DNA of 64,000 bases from Candidatus Poribacteria bacterium (GCA_958295945.1 OY282386.1:5016204-5080203); one strand, 5' to 3'. Numbered from the stretch's first letter, positions 17,402-26,959 are shown. Notes: generated by a model from the letters alone, not told the origin. Translations and numbers: made by a program.

Positions 17402-18217
17402 ATGGAAACCGTTATCACAGTGATTGGACGTGGTCATTCTGGCATGCATGCCATTTCACATACATTGTATGCAAGCGGAGTTTATATGGGAAGTCAACTA
17501 AATCCCTCAGGTGATAAAATACCGCCCCATGCAATGTATGATGCTTGTTGAGTAATGGCAAAATATGTCAAATGGAAAGGTGGGTTATCTTGGAATTTCG
17601 ATCCACTTTTCACAATGCCTATTGACCCCGAGTTTGAACAACTTATCAACACATATCTTGAGGATGTGTTCAGAGACAAATCAGCATACAAAGGGTGGAA
17701 GATTCCAGAGACAACATTAGTATATCCTTGGATATTACGGATGTTTCCTGATATAAAATATATACACTGGATTCGGGATCCGAGAGATTGTATATTGGGA
17801 AGCCATAAGACAGATAATTTACGAGACTTTGGTATTGAGTATGAACATACCGACGATGTCTTCAGAAAGGCGCGCAATATCATGGTACTATCAATACCAG
17901 TTGATGAAGCTACACCAAGACCGAAACATATAATTCAAATCCGTTTTGAGGATTTTGTGTTGAAACAAGAGTTAACACTCAAAAAACTAGAAGAGTTTTT
18001 AGGTTTGCCGTTAGGACGGATAATTGTACGTCCAGAGGCAGTTGAACGTTGGAAACGGGTGGACCAACCTTGTAAATTACCTTTTGATTTTTTACAAGAA
18101 GCAATCGTTGAAAATGGTTATTCACTATCATCCAATGTAGGAGCGAGCTCCGAATCGGGACTTAACCAAGCTATAATCGGGAATCGGAATTCCTGCTTAC
18201 ATATCCAAAATGTATAA
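17402..18217 (+). pseudogene. Sulfotransferase-family gene with in-frame TGA and replaced 3' end
   Basis: One frame runs from ATG at 17402 to 18217, interrupted only by TGA at 17549-17551 (reading DAC-stop-VMAKYVKW). The N-terminal GRGHSG is a sulfotransferase PAPS-binding P-loop. The later YIHWIRDPRDCILGS is the second PAPS-contact motif. In related proteins as I recall them the stop position is Arg, so a CGA to TGA change is the simplest cause. No SECIS-like stem follows, unlike at 2128. The normal C-terminus (about EAIVENGY) is followed by read-through into a repeat, adding roughly 30 foreign residues. I infer a decayed gene; the part from 17558 could still be translated. Confidence 0.75.
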
Positions 18218-18237
18218 TTGGTTCAAAATCTACCATA
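18121..18237. mobile_element. Probable MITE at the end of the sulfotransferase gene
   Basis: The right end reads AATCTACCATA, whose complement TATGGTAGATTTTGAA closely matches the right end of the MITE at 47029-47107. The interior has an imperfect palindrome based on GTAGGAGCGAGCTCCGA (18140 onward). The left end is not clear and the coordinate is approximate. Confidence 0.45.
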
Positions 18238-18260
18238 TATTAAAAAAGTGAGGTACACTT

Positions 18261-19283
18261 ATGCCAAAAGATGGAAAATACCAAGTTGGACTTGTTGGAA
18301 CAGGTGGAATTGCCCGTGCCCATGGAGGTGCATGTCAACATGCACCGAGTGCTGAATTGGCTGCCATCTGTGATGTTTCTGAAGGTGCAATTAAAGGTTT
18401 CGGTGAGCAGTTTGATGTCCCTGAAGAAAATCGTTATACCGATTTGGATGAGATGTTGGAAAAAGAGGATTTGGATATTGCTGTAATATGCACTTGGGGT
18501 GCATTTCATGCTGAAGTTGGAATTCAAATTTCAAAGTCACGTCAAGTGAAAGCAATTCTGTGTGAGAAACCGTTCACATCCACAGCCGCAGAAGCAGAAG
18601 CATTCGTTGGTGCAGCACAAGACAACGGGATCCTCGTTGCAGAAGCGTTTAAGTTTCGACATCATCCCATGCACATAAAGGCGAAGGAGTTAATAGATTC
18701 AGGTGCTATTGGTGAATTTATGACGCTCCGCAGCACCTTTTGTACCGGTGGTGGTGGAGGCAGTGCTGAAGCACGTAAACCTGAAGCAAATTGGCGGTTT
18801 AATAAAGCGAAAGGTGGTGGTAGTATATATGATTTGGCTTGCTACAATATCCACCATGCCCGGTTTATGTTCGGGGCAGAACCGATTCGGGTATCAGGTG
18901 CATCTCAAGCAGGAATGGAAGTTGATGATGCCTCCTATCTACTCTTAGTATTCCCTGATGAAAAAACTGCACAGATTTCTACCGGTTTTAATTGTGCTGG
19001 TGGTCAGTATGCTGAAATGACGGGATTGGGTGGTATGCTTCGCATTGATGCTGCATGGAATAATGGAGGTTCTCCTGTCAAAATTGTTCTACAGAACAGA
19101 GAAGGCCATCAAGTGATAGATATTGATCCTGTTAATCAGTTTGCATTGCAGCTTGAACACATGTGTGAGTGTTTGAAAACCGGACAACCGCACCGCATTT
19201 CACCAGAAAGTTGCATTAATCAGATGCGTGTGATTGACGCAGCATTTGAGGCAATGGCTACCGGTAGAACGGTGGAATTATGA
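18261..19283 (+). CDS. Gfo/Idh/MocA family oxidoreductase
   Basis: NAD(P)-dependent oxidoreductase of 340 residues. The N-terminal Rossmann motif is VGLVGTGGIARAHGGA, followed by AAICDVS. The family EKP motif is ILCEKPFT (about residues 96-103), and the C-terminal alpha/beta domain contains GGGSIYDLACYNIHHARF, giving the catalytic-type DxxxYxxH arrangement. The substrate is probably a sugar, inositol or related polyol, but this cannot be specified. Preceded by AGTGAGG about ten bases from the ATG. No operon partner on either side; both flanks are repeats. Confidence 0.93.
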   Translation: MPKDGKYQVGLVGTGGIARAHGGACQHAPSAELAAICDVSEGAIKGFGEQFDVPEENRYTDLDEMLEKEDLDIAVICTWGAFHAEVGIQISKSRQVKAILCEKPFTSTAAEAEAFVGAAQDNGILVAEAFKFRHHPMHIKAKELIDSGAIGEFMTLRSTFCTGGGGGSAEARKPEANWRFNKAKGGGSIYDLACYNIHHARFMFGAEPIRVSGASQAGMEVDDASYLLLVFPDEKTAQISTGFNCAGGQYAEMTGLGGMLRIDAAWNNGGSPVKIVLQNREGHQVIDIDPVNQFALQLEHMCECLKTGQPHRISPESCINQMRVIDAAFEAMATGRTVEL

Positions 19284-19311
19284 TAACAGTGAGTCAATTT
19301 AAGAAACTTAC

Positions 19312-19376
19312 CATTTGTTAGAGGGGTTTCTAACCACGATTTATCATTTGTTGGAGGGGTTTCCAACCCCGATTTA
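19312..19376. repeat. Two tandem 32-bp palindromic units (third unit at 20165-20196)
   Basis: Units run 19312-19343 and 19345-19376, each CATTTGTT(A/G)GAGGGGTTT followed by (C)TAACCACGATTTA or CCAACCCCGATTTA. Each unit contains a small palindrome such as TTGGAGGGGTTTCCAA. A third, more diverged unit follows the HAD gene at 20165-20196, so the gene is bracketed. Confidence 0.65.
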
Positions 19377-19446
19377 CAGTTTAGGTTTTACAAATCGTGT
19401 CTATACACCCCTCCAACAAGTGGTGATACATATTTATGGAAGTATT

Positions 19447-20145
19447 ATGACGAATATAACAAACACAAAAGTACTAACCTTTGACCTATTTGGTACAATA
19501 TTAGATTTAGGCAGATGTCTAATACCCTTCATCCATGAATCATTAGATGTTCGTGATATTAAGAATATAACTGCTGATGTCTTTTGGGAACAGTGGCGTT
19601 ATAGACAACGGATTGAACAATATCAGGATTCATTATTGATGCTTGGACATAGTGGGTATCTTGAGACGGTGCGTCGCGCACTTCATTGGACACTTAGACG
19701 ATACGGTATTGAAACTACAGATGATACTGTTGATGAGTTTATGCATGGGTGGCAGCATCTATCACCATTCCCGGAGGTGTTACCAGCACTTGAACGATTA
19801 AAATCTCAATACAAGTTAGTTGTATTATCTAACGGAGATCCGGATTTTTTAGATTATCTTGTAATGCAAAGGGTTGTATGGGATTTTGACAATGTAATCT
19901 CAGTCACATCCGTGGGAGCTTTCAAACCACATCCTGCAGTCTATCGTTGTGCGGCAGGTAGATTAGGTCTTGAAGTGGACGATTGCTTGATGGTATCAGC
20001 AAATTCGTTTGATGTCATGGGGGCGCGTTCTTGTGGATATCGTGGTGCATATATCAATAGATATAATCTACCTTATGAGGATACGCATTTTCAACCCGAT
20101 GTGACAGTGAATGATTTTACCGAATTGGCAGATGCTTTACTATAG
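19447..20145 (+). CDS. HAD superfamily hydrolase (haloacid dehalogenase type II-like)
   Basis: A 232-residue HAD-family hydrolase. Motif I is LTFDLFGTILDLG with nucleophile D13, motif II is LVVLSNGD, motif III Lys lies in GAFKPHPAVYRCAA, and motif IV is LMVSANSFDVMGARSCGYRGAYINR. The pattern is closest to haloacid dehalogenase type II enzymes rather than to small-molecule phosphatases, but the substrate is unknown. The start at 19447 (MTNITNTKVLTFDL) is chosen because the frame upstream of it is made of repeat units. Confidence 0.88.
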   Translation: MTNITNTKVLTFDLFGTILDLGRCLIPFIHESLDVRDIKNITADVFWEQWRYRQRIEQYQDSLLMLGHSGYLETVRRALHWTLRRYGIETTDDTVDEFMHGWQHLSPFPEVLPALERLKSQYKLVVLSNGDPDFLDYLVMQRVVWDFDNVISVTSVGAFKPHPAVYRCAAGRLGLEVDDCLMVSANSFDVMGARSCGYRGAYINRYNLPYEDTHFQPDVTVNDFTELADALL

Positions 20146-20263
20146 ATACGAAGTTGCCACCTATCATTTGTTGGATGGGTTTGTAACCACGATTTATTGG
20201 ATGAGAATGTCAACAAGAATATGCAGGGACAAAGTTCTGTTCAACTCAAATCTGCTATTATGC

Positions 20264-20329
20264 TTATTTCAGTATCAACATTTTGCGCGTGGCAGTGAAA
20301 TCACCCGCGGTGAGTGTATAGAAATACAC
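20264..20329 (-). pseudogene. Orphan fragment of a FlgD/por-like secretion tail
   Basis: On the minus strand these bases encode YFYTLTAGDFTATRKMLILK and a stop, the exact last residues of the large secreted proteins at 26960-31183. No upstream body is attached; the fragment lies just past the stop of the hypothetical gene at 20340. Confidence 0.8.
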
Positions 20330-20339
20330 ATCACTTCTA

Positions 20340-21077
20340 TCATTTCTTACTTTTCAATAGGGATCGTAAAGCTTCATTAACACTTGTGTCTGTCGGAAAC
20401 GCATCAGCAATATCTGGTGCAAGCCGGACGGTTCTCGAACTTGACGACATAAAATTCCATATTGCACCGTCAACATCTCGTTCTGACACCTCTAAATGCA
20501 AGGCAACACCTTCTATAAGAAGGACGCACTCGGATTCTGATAATTTTTGGTCTATGGTGTCATTTATGAAATTCATGATATGCACATCAGGTTTTGAGGT
20601 ATCCGCACCAAAAAGCATGCGCAGCCACTGAAAAGTTGCAATCCAAACACCTTTGATATTCAGTTCCTTGTAGCCGTCAGGTTCTACATGAATCGCCCAT
20701 TGCTTAAGCGTTTCTTCTTCAGGAACTGTAGGTGATGCTTCAATAAGACCGCACAGATATTTCACAAGACCATCAATAGCACCTGCCTTTAATTTGTTTT
20801 TCAAATTCACTTCCTCTGTAAGAAACTCAAGGGGTGTTGTGTAAGATGTCATCAAATCTGCTAATTGCCTAACAGACTTTACATCTGGACGGTTTTTCTT
20901 AAAATCTACCAGTCGCGGATATACGGTGGTCCTATAATTGAGACCCTGTGATATAACACTATGAATTACCTTAACCGCAGGCGGGTCATATTCATCACTA
21001 TACTCGCCATCGTATAGATCTGGTGATACAGCTTTCAGCCTTGATGCGACTGCAACTGTATACTCTTTTTTTCCCAT
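20340..21077 (-). CDS. Hypothetical protein (about 245 residues)
   Basis: Soluble, mostly helical protein without a signal peptide or membrane segment. I do not recognise the family. Visible features are a conserved-looking N-terminus (KKEYTVAVASRLKAVSPDLY), SVISQGLNYRTTVYPRLVDF, an HxE-free central part with FGADTSKPDVHIMNFINDTI, and a C-terminal Ser/Arg segment. The FGADT..KPDVHI phrase resembles helix-hairpin-helix-like ends of some DNA-repair or endonuclease proteins, but this is weak. Start chosen at 21077 because GAGGAGAAGAT precedes it; the open frame extends to 21122 and would overlap the end of the upstream LRR gene. Confidence 0.6.
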   Translation of the reverse strand: MGKKEYTVAVASRLKAVSPDLYDGEYSDEYDPPAVKVIHSVISQGLNYRTTVYPRLVDFKKNRPDVKSVRQLADLMTSYTTPLEFLTEEVNLKNKLKAGAIDGLVKYLCGLIEASPTVPEEETLKQWAIHVEPDGYKELNIKGVWIATFQWLRMLFGADTSKPDVHIMNFINDTIDQKLSESECVLLIEGVALHLEVSERDVDGAIWNFMSSSSRTVRLAPDIADAFPTDTSVNEALRSLLKSKK

Positions 21078-21094
21078 AATATCTTCTCCTCGTT

Positions 21095-23707
21095 TTAATC
21101 GGGCTTTTTCACTGTGCCCCACGTCGTGGTGCGTTTTCCACTTGCCGACACAAGTCCTCGCAACCGAACCGTCGCAAGCTGTTCGCGAACACCGGCATGG
21201 GATACGTCTTCTATACGATAATAGTAAACAGTATTGGGTTTAGCTGTTGTATCTGTCCAGGTATACTCCGTGCGTTCTCCTGTCGTGCCAGCACCTTGTA
21301 TGAGTTTCGGATTGACGATCTTGAAATCACCATCCTTTGTTGGACTGCGGTAGATGTAAAATCCTGCGTTGTCTATCTCTGATTCTGTTGTCCAGTTGAT
21401 AACAGCACCGTCAGCAGCGCGCACAACTTTGAAACTGGACAACGTAACAGGGAGTGGTTCGCCATTTTTCTTGTGATAGATTTTTATGTTCGGGTTGCGG
21501 CGTAGAAGCGTGAGAAGTGGCTCTCGATCCTCAATCGGATTACCCCAAGTCCATAGCCCTTTTAGATTCACCAACCCCATCAGTGGATGCACATCACTGA
21601 CACGGTTATCCACAAAACTCAGATTCTTCAACTGGGTTAATTGGGACAACGGACGAATGTTGCTAATTTGATTGTAAGAAAAGTTCAAACGTTCTAATCG
21701 TGTCAACGTAGCAATCGGTCTAATATCCCGGATTTGGCAATCCCATAGACCTAATTCCACTAACTGCGTCAATCGGGATAGCGGTGTAATGTCACTAATC
21801 GGATTGCCAGACATGGTAAGTGCCTGTAATTGTGTCAGGTTCGACAAGGGGGTAATATCACTGATCTGGTTATCTCTTATATCTAATTCGAATAACCCTG
21901 TCAATCGGGACAGTGGTGTGATGTCTGTGATCATAGGACTTGGAAGTTGCAACTTTCCAAGTTGCGTCATATCTTTGAGTGCCGTAATATCGTCTATCAG
22001 GTTATTGCCATCAATATATAACTGCCATAATCGGACTAACCCCTTGAGTGGGGAAATATCACGGATCTGGTTGTGCTGAAGCCCTAAAAATTCTAAATTA
22101 ATTAGGTTTTTGAGGGGTGTAACATCACGTATCTGATTAAAACCGAGTTCTAAATCCCGCAACTGTGTCAAGTTTGCCAGTGGCGTAATATCTTGGAGGA
22201 CGTGATTTCCAATGAGAAGTAACTGTTTGAGCTGCGTTAAGTTTGCCAATGGTGTAATGTCGCTGATTTCATTATAACCGCGTGCTGGTCTGATATCCTC
22301 ACTAATAGGGTCGATCTCGAGATGACCACTGCTAAGTTCTAACGCAGTGAGCTTCCTCAAGTTTGCCAAGGATGTAATATCACGGATATAATTTCCAGCG
22401 AGAATTAACACTTCAAGCTGCGTCAAGTTTGCCAGTGGCGTAATATCTCGGATCTGATTTCCACCCATTCTTAAGTCTGTGAGTTGCGTCAACTTGGACA
22501 CCTGTGTGAGGTCTTGAATTTGATTACCCGTAAGGTCTAAAGATTTCATTCTCACTGCATGTTCAAGTCCTGTGAGATCTGTTATCCCAAGGTTGACAGC
22601 CGTTAGAGATGGGAGTCTTGCCATATCAAATGTGGTGATCCGTTGTGCAGGTAGCATCGTCAATGCTTCCCGTATCGCTGAAGCTAAGTTTGGATCGGGT
22701 ATAGAGGCGGCATCGGTTTCGGGGGTCGGCACTGTTGAGTCAACTTCAAAGAATCTTCTTGTATAGTTGCCCTCTTTGTCTATCACTTGAATCATGACAT
22801 AATCCAAAATTCGCGTTGTGGCAAATTCAGCAATCCCGCTCACGCCGTTTAACGCTTGACAATCTACGAACTCTGGTTCACTGCTATCATTCAACGCCGC
22901 GCTTTTGGATGCAATAAGTTGTGCTTGATGAAGTCCATCCGGGTCATTTAATTCAAAACGGAGCCTGAATGCATGGGGCGGTTTCACATCATACAGGGCT
23001 GATAACGGAGCTATGCTTGTATTTAAATTTCGAGTGATGACTTCGTCTGAATTGAAATAAGGATGAACACGCAACCATTGGGCATTACATAAAGACAATT
23101 GCTTTGAAGACAAATCCTCGCGAACTTCTCCATAAGACATAATATCAGCAGAATTGAAAAAGTAGTGCTGTAATCCAAATGCATGTCCAAGTTCGTGTGG
23201 GATAAGCGCAACATTATTACGACAATCACCTGATGCGGGGACTAAAACATGACCACCATTTCTATTGTCTCCACCAATACCACACACAGCCCCGTCAAAA
23301 ACACCACTGCTGATTTCAACGGCGATGACATAGATATTGTTGGCGAAGTCAAGTTGTCCATCCAGTTCGTCAATGATTCTATCAAATGAGTCGGTCTGAT
23401 AAAATGCGTCATTGTATATCCCATCTATATGATGCACAATCGCATTGCCGTTTGTGTCCGTTTCAAATCTAAAAGTCTTTCTACCAAAACCGTGTTGTGC
23501 CATTTCATCAGCGAAGAACTTCTGTGTCATTTTTATGGAAGCATCAAATGTCGTGTCAATGTCGGGTTGTCCCTCGCGATCATTGGGTAGGAAGTAGATA
23601 AGTTTCACTACAGGTCTCGATGTCGCGTCCTGCGCAAAAGTATCCGACACAAACAAAAACGTTACAATCGTGAATAATATAAAAATAAAACAGTACGTCC
23701 TTTTCAC
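21095..23707 (-). CDS. Secreted zinc metalloprotease-like protein with leucine-rich repeats
   Basis: Exported protein of about 870 residues. I choose a GTG start at 23707 (VKRTYCFIFILFTIV) because AAGGAG lies nine bases upstream; an ATG at 23737 is the alternative. After the signal peptide comes a metzincin-like domain with HELGHAFGLQH (residues 171-181) and a Met-turn-like ADIMSYG. Residues ~350-740 hold about 18 internalin-like 22-residue repeats (consensus LTQLEVLILAGNYIRDITSLAN). The C-terminal ~110 residues are a fibronectin-III-like module (NWTTESEIDNAGFYIYRSP). It ends in GKRTTTWGTVKKPD rather than the PNPFNPETW tail of its neighbours. Probably a surface protease or adhesin; target unknown. 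Confidence 0.85.
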   Translation of the reverse strand: MKRTYCFIFILFTIVTFLFVSDTFAQDATSRPVVKLIYFLPNDREGQPDIDTTFDASIKMTQKFFADEMAQHGFGRKTFRFETDTNGNAIVHHIDGIYNDAFYQTDSFDRIIDELDGQLDFANNIYVIAVEISSGVFDGAVCGIGGDNRNGGHVLVPASGDCRNNVALIPHELGHAFGLQHYFFNSADIMSYGEVREDLSSKQLSLCNAQWLRVHPYFNSDEVITRNLNTSIAPLSALYDVKPPHAFRLRFELNDPDGLHQAQLIASKSAALNDSSEPEFVDCQALNGVSGIAEFATTRILDYVMIQVIDKEGNYTRRFFEVDSTVPTPETDAASIPDPNLASAIREALTMLPAQRITTFDMARLPSLTAVNLGITDLTGLEHAVRMKSLDLTGNQIQDLTQVSKLTQLTDLRMGGNQIRDITPLANLTQLEVLILAGNYIRDITSLANLRKLTALELSSGHLEIDPISEDIRPARGYNEISDITPLANLTQLKQLLLIGNHVLQDITPLANLTQLRDLELGFNQIRDVTPLKNLINLEFLGLQHNQIRDISPLKGLVRLWQLYIDGNNLIDDITALKDMTQLGKLQLPSPMITDITPLSRLTGLFELDIRDNQISDITPLSNLTQLQALTMSGNPISDITPLSRLTQLVELGLWDCQIRDIRPIATLTRLERLNFSYNQISNIRPLSQLTQLKNLSFVDNRVSDVHPLMGLVNLKGLWTWGNPIEDREPLLTLLRRNPNIKIYHKKNGEPLPVTLSSFKVVRAADGAVINWTTESEIDNAGFYIYRSPTKDGDFKIVNPKLIQGAGTTGERTEYTWTDTTAKPNTVYYYRIEDVSHAGVREQLATVRLRGLVSASGKRTTTWGTVKKPD

Positions 23708-23744
23708 AATGAATTGCTCCTTGTTATTATTTTCCATTGTTAGA

Positions 23745-23807
23745 TATTCCCATCTTGAATTCACCATCTTTTGTATGACTGCGGTAGATGTAGAAACTTG
23801 CATTGTC
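23745..23807 (-). pseudogene. Orphan fragment of the fibronectin-like C-terminal module
   Basis: The minus strand encodes DNASFYIYRSHTKDGEFKMG, which closely matches DNAGFYIYRSPTKDGDFKIV in the protein encoded just downstream. It is out of frame with that gene's start and has no body, so it is a stranded piece of a second copy. Confidence 0.7.
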
Positions 23808-23865
23808 TACCTGTCTGATTATTGTATCAGAATTCATCGGAAAAAGCAACTTCTAATCAATAGGA

Positions 23866-24015
23866 GGGTGTGTCCATTTTTTGGCACTAACTTCCTGCCC
23901 AATTGTCCTGCGGGGTCTCCGTGCCTCGCTATCTTTCAATTACCAACAACTGCGGGGCACGGAGCCCCCGCAGGACAATGGATGATGAAATGTGTGCCGA
24001 AAACTGGACACACCC
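23866..24015. mobile_element. 150-bp MITE with GGGTGTGTCCA ends
   Basis: Ends GGGTGTGTCCATTTTTTGGC and the inverted GCCGAAAACTGGACACACCC match with few differences. The ends are also related to the GGGTGTGTAAAG ends at 9878 and 63706. Inside is a long palindrome with 23-bp arms (23903-23925 and 23956-23978, one mismatch) beginning TTGTCCTGCGGGG. No coding capacity. The rest of the 23708-24190 gap holds nothing recognisable apart from the fibronectin fragment. Confidence 0.75.
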
Positions 24016-24190
24016 CAGAAGAGTTTTTAATTTGCTAATCGGCTCACATTTTGATATGGTATTACAAATTAATTCAGAATACCCAAGACAAATAAAGAGA
24101 AAGCCAACGTCAAACTCATTTTCTGTTTCATAAGAGTCTCCTGCATAGGTATAGTGCGGGGTTACGTTTCCTTGCAGGACACATCATAAT

Positions 24191-26863
24191 TTACTTGCGT
24201 ATCAACATTTTGCGCGAAGCGGTGAAATTGCCTGCTGTCAAAGTGTAGAAGTAGAGACCACTTGCCACAGGTTCATCGAGATCGTTTTTCCCATCCCAAT
24301 ACACAGCACGGCTTTTATTTTCATAGATACCCGTAGACTTATGTCCTATGACTAATGTTCGAACCAGCTGCCCATCCGCAGTCCATATCGTCAATGTAAC
24401 GTCTGCGGCAGCTGCTAACTGGTAAGGTATCCATGTTTCAGGGTTGAATGGATTTGGATAGTTTGCCAAGAGTGCTGTCTTTTCAGGAAACAATGATACT
24501 AATAGGGTTTTCAAATTCTTAATTCCTTGTCGGAAAGCAAGCGATCCGTCATCTTCCGCTTGTGCTTGCTTTATCCATGTTTGTATTGTAGCAGGTGTTA
24601 GTTCCTTACTATCAATGGCAGCAAGCGGTGACGCAGCAGCGTTATCCGTTGTTTCTCCGATGTGTTGTGCGACAAGGATAATGTCTTGTATATTGATAAC
24701 GCCATCGCTATTTACATCAGTCCGTAGGTTCATAGGTGTCCCTGAAGCTAAATCCTTTGCGACGAGAACAAGGTCTTGAATACTCACCCGACCATCCTGA
24801 TTCACATCCCAGGCGGGATATTCTCCTATAGTAATGGTAATATTAGGAGGGACAGCAGGAATTACGTCATCTGTGATAGAGATGAATTCAAAGTTTTCCA
24901 GTGCCACTTCTGTTTCACCTCTTGCTTTTGCCTTGAATGTCACCGAGAGCAGTGTGCCCGTGCCGCTGGCACCCTTTTCAGATATCCGCACCGAAAGTAG
25001 CCTCGTGATTTTGCCCACTGTGTTATCAATCATACCTGCTTGAAAAAAGGTGCTTTCACCATCTGACTTCAGAAAATCGCTCTCAGTAACTTCAACGGCT
25101 TCAAGCACATTGGGGTCAAACGCAATATCCGCTTGCATTCCTGCTAAATCGGTAATATCATCTGTGTTGAGATAGATTGTGAATGTATCACCAACGATAA
25201 CATCTAAGTCATAACTCGTAAAGGATGCCCTGGTGCTGAGAGTAAACGGCATACGAGCATGTTCATAGATAATATCTTCAAATATGTAATTTCCGTTAAC
25301 ATCCATAATCCGAAATGAAAGTTTATCACCAGTGACAATCTGATGTCTGGGAACATTAATTTCAGCAATATCGTCTTTACCATTCAGTTCATCATCTCCC
25401 AGAACAACGAATCCACCTCGAATTCTAATTATTTTGGAATGATAAAGCCCACTATCACTATGTGCAGAAAACTTGAATTTGATAATATCTTCCGATCCGA
25501 TTGCTTCGGTGCCAAGGAAATCAACAAATTCAGGGATGTCCGTTCGTATATGAATGTCATTAAGATAGTGACTCTTAGAAAGCCATCTCGCTTCGTAATC
25601 TAACATAGGACCGTCATAAGGTCCCATCATAGTGTTGTTGACCTCATTATGAAACAACCCAAAAGCATGACCAATTTCATGTGCTATTATCGGCATATTC
25701 AGATTGTCCCCAGCAATAACCGCATTGCCACCAGCTTGCCAACCAGAGAAAGTCCACCCAACGCCCCATGCCCCGTTGAAAACTGTCCTAAGACCGCCTA
25801 CGATAATAACATGTACGTTATCCATAGATTTTTTATTTGCAGATGTGAACTCGTAAGGGAGTTCTTTTTCTATTTCCTCGTATGTGTTTCCAGAATAGTG
25901 CCACGGATTATGTTTACCCTCCACAGTGTGAATTATAACTTCTTGGTTTTCATTGGACTCAATTCTGAAAGTCTTTGCACCATATCCGTTATATTCCATC
26001 TGATCTTTATAGAATTCTTGGGTTTCTCGCATTAATTGAGTTAGACTTTCTATCGGTGTAGGAGGAGCTCCTATAGGTCTGAAATATATCACGCGCACGC
26101 CGTATACAACACTCACCAAAGGATCTGATCCTTTAACTGATGATGACTCACTTCCCATAACCGTTCTGATTTCGTCCGCATTCAACGGGCGATTATACAA
26201 CTGCACCTCATCAATTTTGCCCTTGAAAAAGTAGTTATGCAATTCTGTCTCATTTGCACCTGCACCTATAAGTAATTCTTCACTTAGATTTGGATGTAAA
26301 ATACCAGAAACCTCCCCTACCAATATACCATTTAGGTACAACTTATGTATTCCATTAGCATAGACAGCGGCAAGATGTTCCCATTTTCCGGTACTAAAAG
26401 GAGGTCCCTTAACGATATTCCAAAAATCTCCTTTACCTGTCCAAAACTGCCAAATATTGCCACTACCGTCAAGCGCGGGGCCAGCATAAAGGATATACCC
26501 TTTTTGTGGGAATTCATAACGAGTAGATACAATAGAACGATACCCTCTGCCATCAGAATCCAAGTTTACCCAAGCACATATAGTGAAACTCTCTGGATTG
26601 AGGTCTTTATGATAGGGAACATTTACCTCGTCTCCAGATTGATCAAACTCAAGTGCTCCACCTAAGTAGCCATCATCAGTCCATTGTGGGTCTCCTCTTA
26701 ACTTTCCATTGTGTCCATTACCACTTGAGTCGCTTGCGGTGTCTCCTTCTTTTTCATCAAATGCCCAATAAGCTACAAGCCCTTCAGTATTCTGTGCTAA
26801 CACCGGTAATGTAAAACCTCCAGTGAGGAATATTAATCCAATTGTTATGATTATAGATTTCAT
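24191..26863 (-). CDS. Secreted LamG / metalloprotease / cohesin / dockerin protein with FlgD-like tail
   Basis: An 890-residue exported protein. Signal peptide 1-23 (cleavage near VLAQ). Residues ~25-235 are a LamG/concanavalin-like jelly roll (GLVAYWAFDE, FTICAWVNLD, GKIDEVQLYNRPLNADEI). Residues ~250-430 form a metzincin-like domain with HEIGHAFGLFH at 395-405 and a Met-turn-like NNTMMGPY. Residues ~565-690 look like a cohesin (GDTFTIYLNTDDITDLAGMQ, IAFDPNVLEAVEV). Residues ~695-750 are a dockerin with paired Ca-binding loops (DVNQDGRVSIQDL, DVNSDGVINIQDI). The last ~90 residues are the FlgD/por-like tail (YPNPFNPETWIPYQLA ... RKMLIRK). Likely a surface-attached protease with self-assembly potential. 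Confidence 0.87.
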   Translation of the reverse strand: MKSIIITIGLIFLTGGFTLPVLAQNTEGLVAYWAFDEKEGDTASDSSGNGHNGKLRGDPQWTDDGYLGGALEFDQSGDEVNVPYHKDLNPESFTICAWVNLDSDGRGYRSIVSTRYEFPQKGYILYAGPALDGSGNIWQFWTGKGDFWNIVKGPPFSTGKWEHLAAVYANGIHKLYLNGILVGEVSGILHPNLSEELLIGAGANETELHNYFFKGKIDEVQLYNRPLNADEIRTVMGSESSSVKGSDPLVSVVYGVRVIYFRPIGAPPTPIESLTQLMRETQEFYKDQMEYNGYGAKTFRIESNENQEVIIHTVEGKHNPWHYSGNTYEEIEKELPYEFTSANKKSMDNVHVIIVGGLRTVFNGAWGVGWTFSGWQAGGNAVIAGDNLNMPIIAHEIGHAFGLFHNEVNNTMMGPYDGPMLDYEARWLSKSHYLNDIHIRTDIPEFVDFLGTEAIGSEDIIKFKFSAHSDSGLYHSKIIRIRGGFVVLGDDELNGKDDIAEINVPRHQIVTGDKLSFRIMDVNGNYIFEDIIYEHARMPFTLSTRASFTSYDLDVIVGDTFTIYLNTDDITDLAGMQADIAFDPNVLEAVEVTESDFLKSDGESTFFQAGMIDNTVGKITRLLSVRISEKGASGTGTLLSVTFKAKARGETEVALENFEFISITDDVIPAVPPNITITIGEYPAWDVNQDGRVSIQDLVLVAKDLASGTPMNLRTDVNSDGVINIQDIILVAQHIGETTDNAAASPLAAIDSKELTPATIQTWIKQAQAEDDGSLAFRQGIKNLKTLLVSLFPEKTALLANYPNPFNPETWIPYQLAAAADVTLTIWTADGQLVRTLVIGHKSTGIYENKSRAVYWDGKNDLDEPVASGLYFYTLTAGNFTASRKMLIRK

Positions 26864-26959
26864 TCAATACCCCTTGTTTATTGCAATTAAAAGTAATACG
26901 AATATCAAAAAAAATTATAGTAAAGCACATAATAATTCATACGCATTAAAGTTCCTTTC

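Noticed and set aside
17549-17600. Selenocysteine in the sulfotransferase gene
   Set aside because: No convincing stem with a G-containing loop follows at the right distance, and Arg is the expected residue, one base away from TGA.
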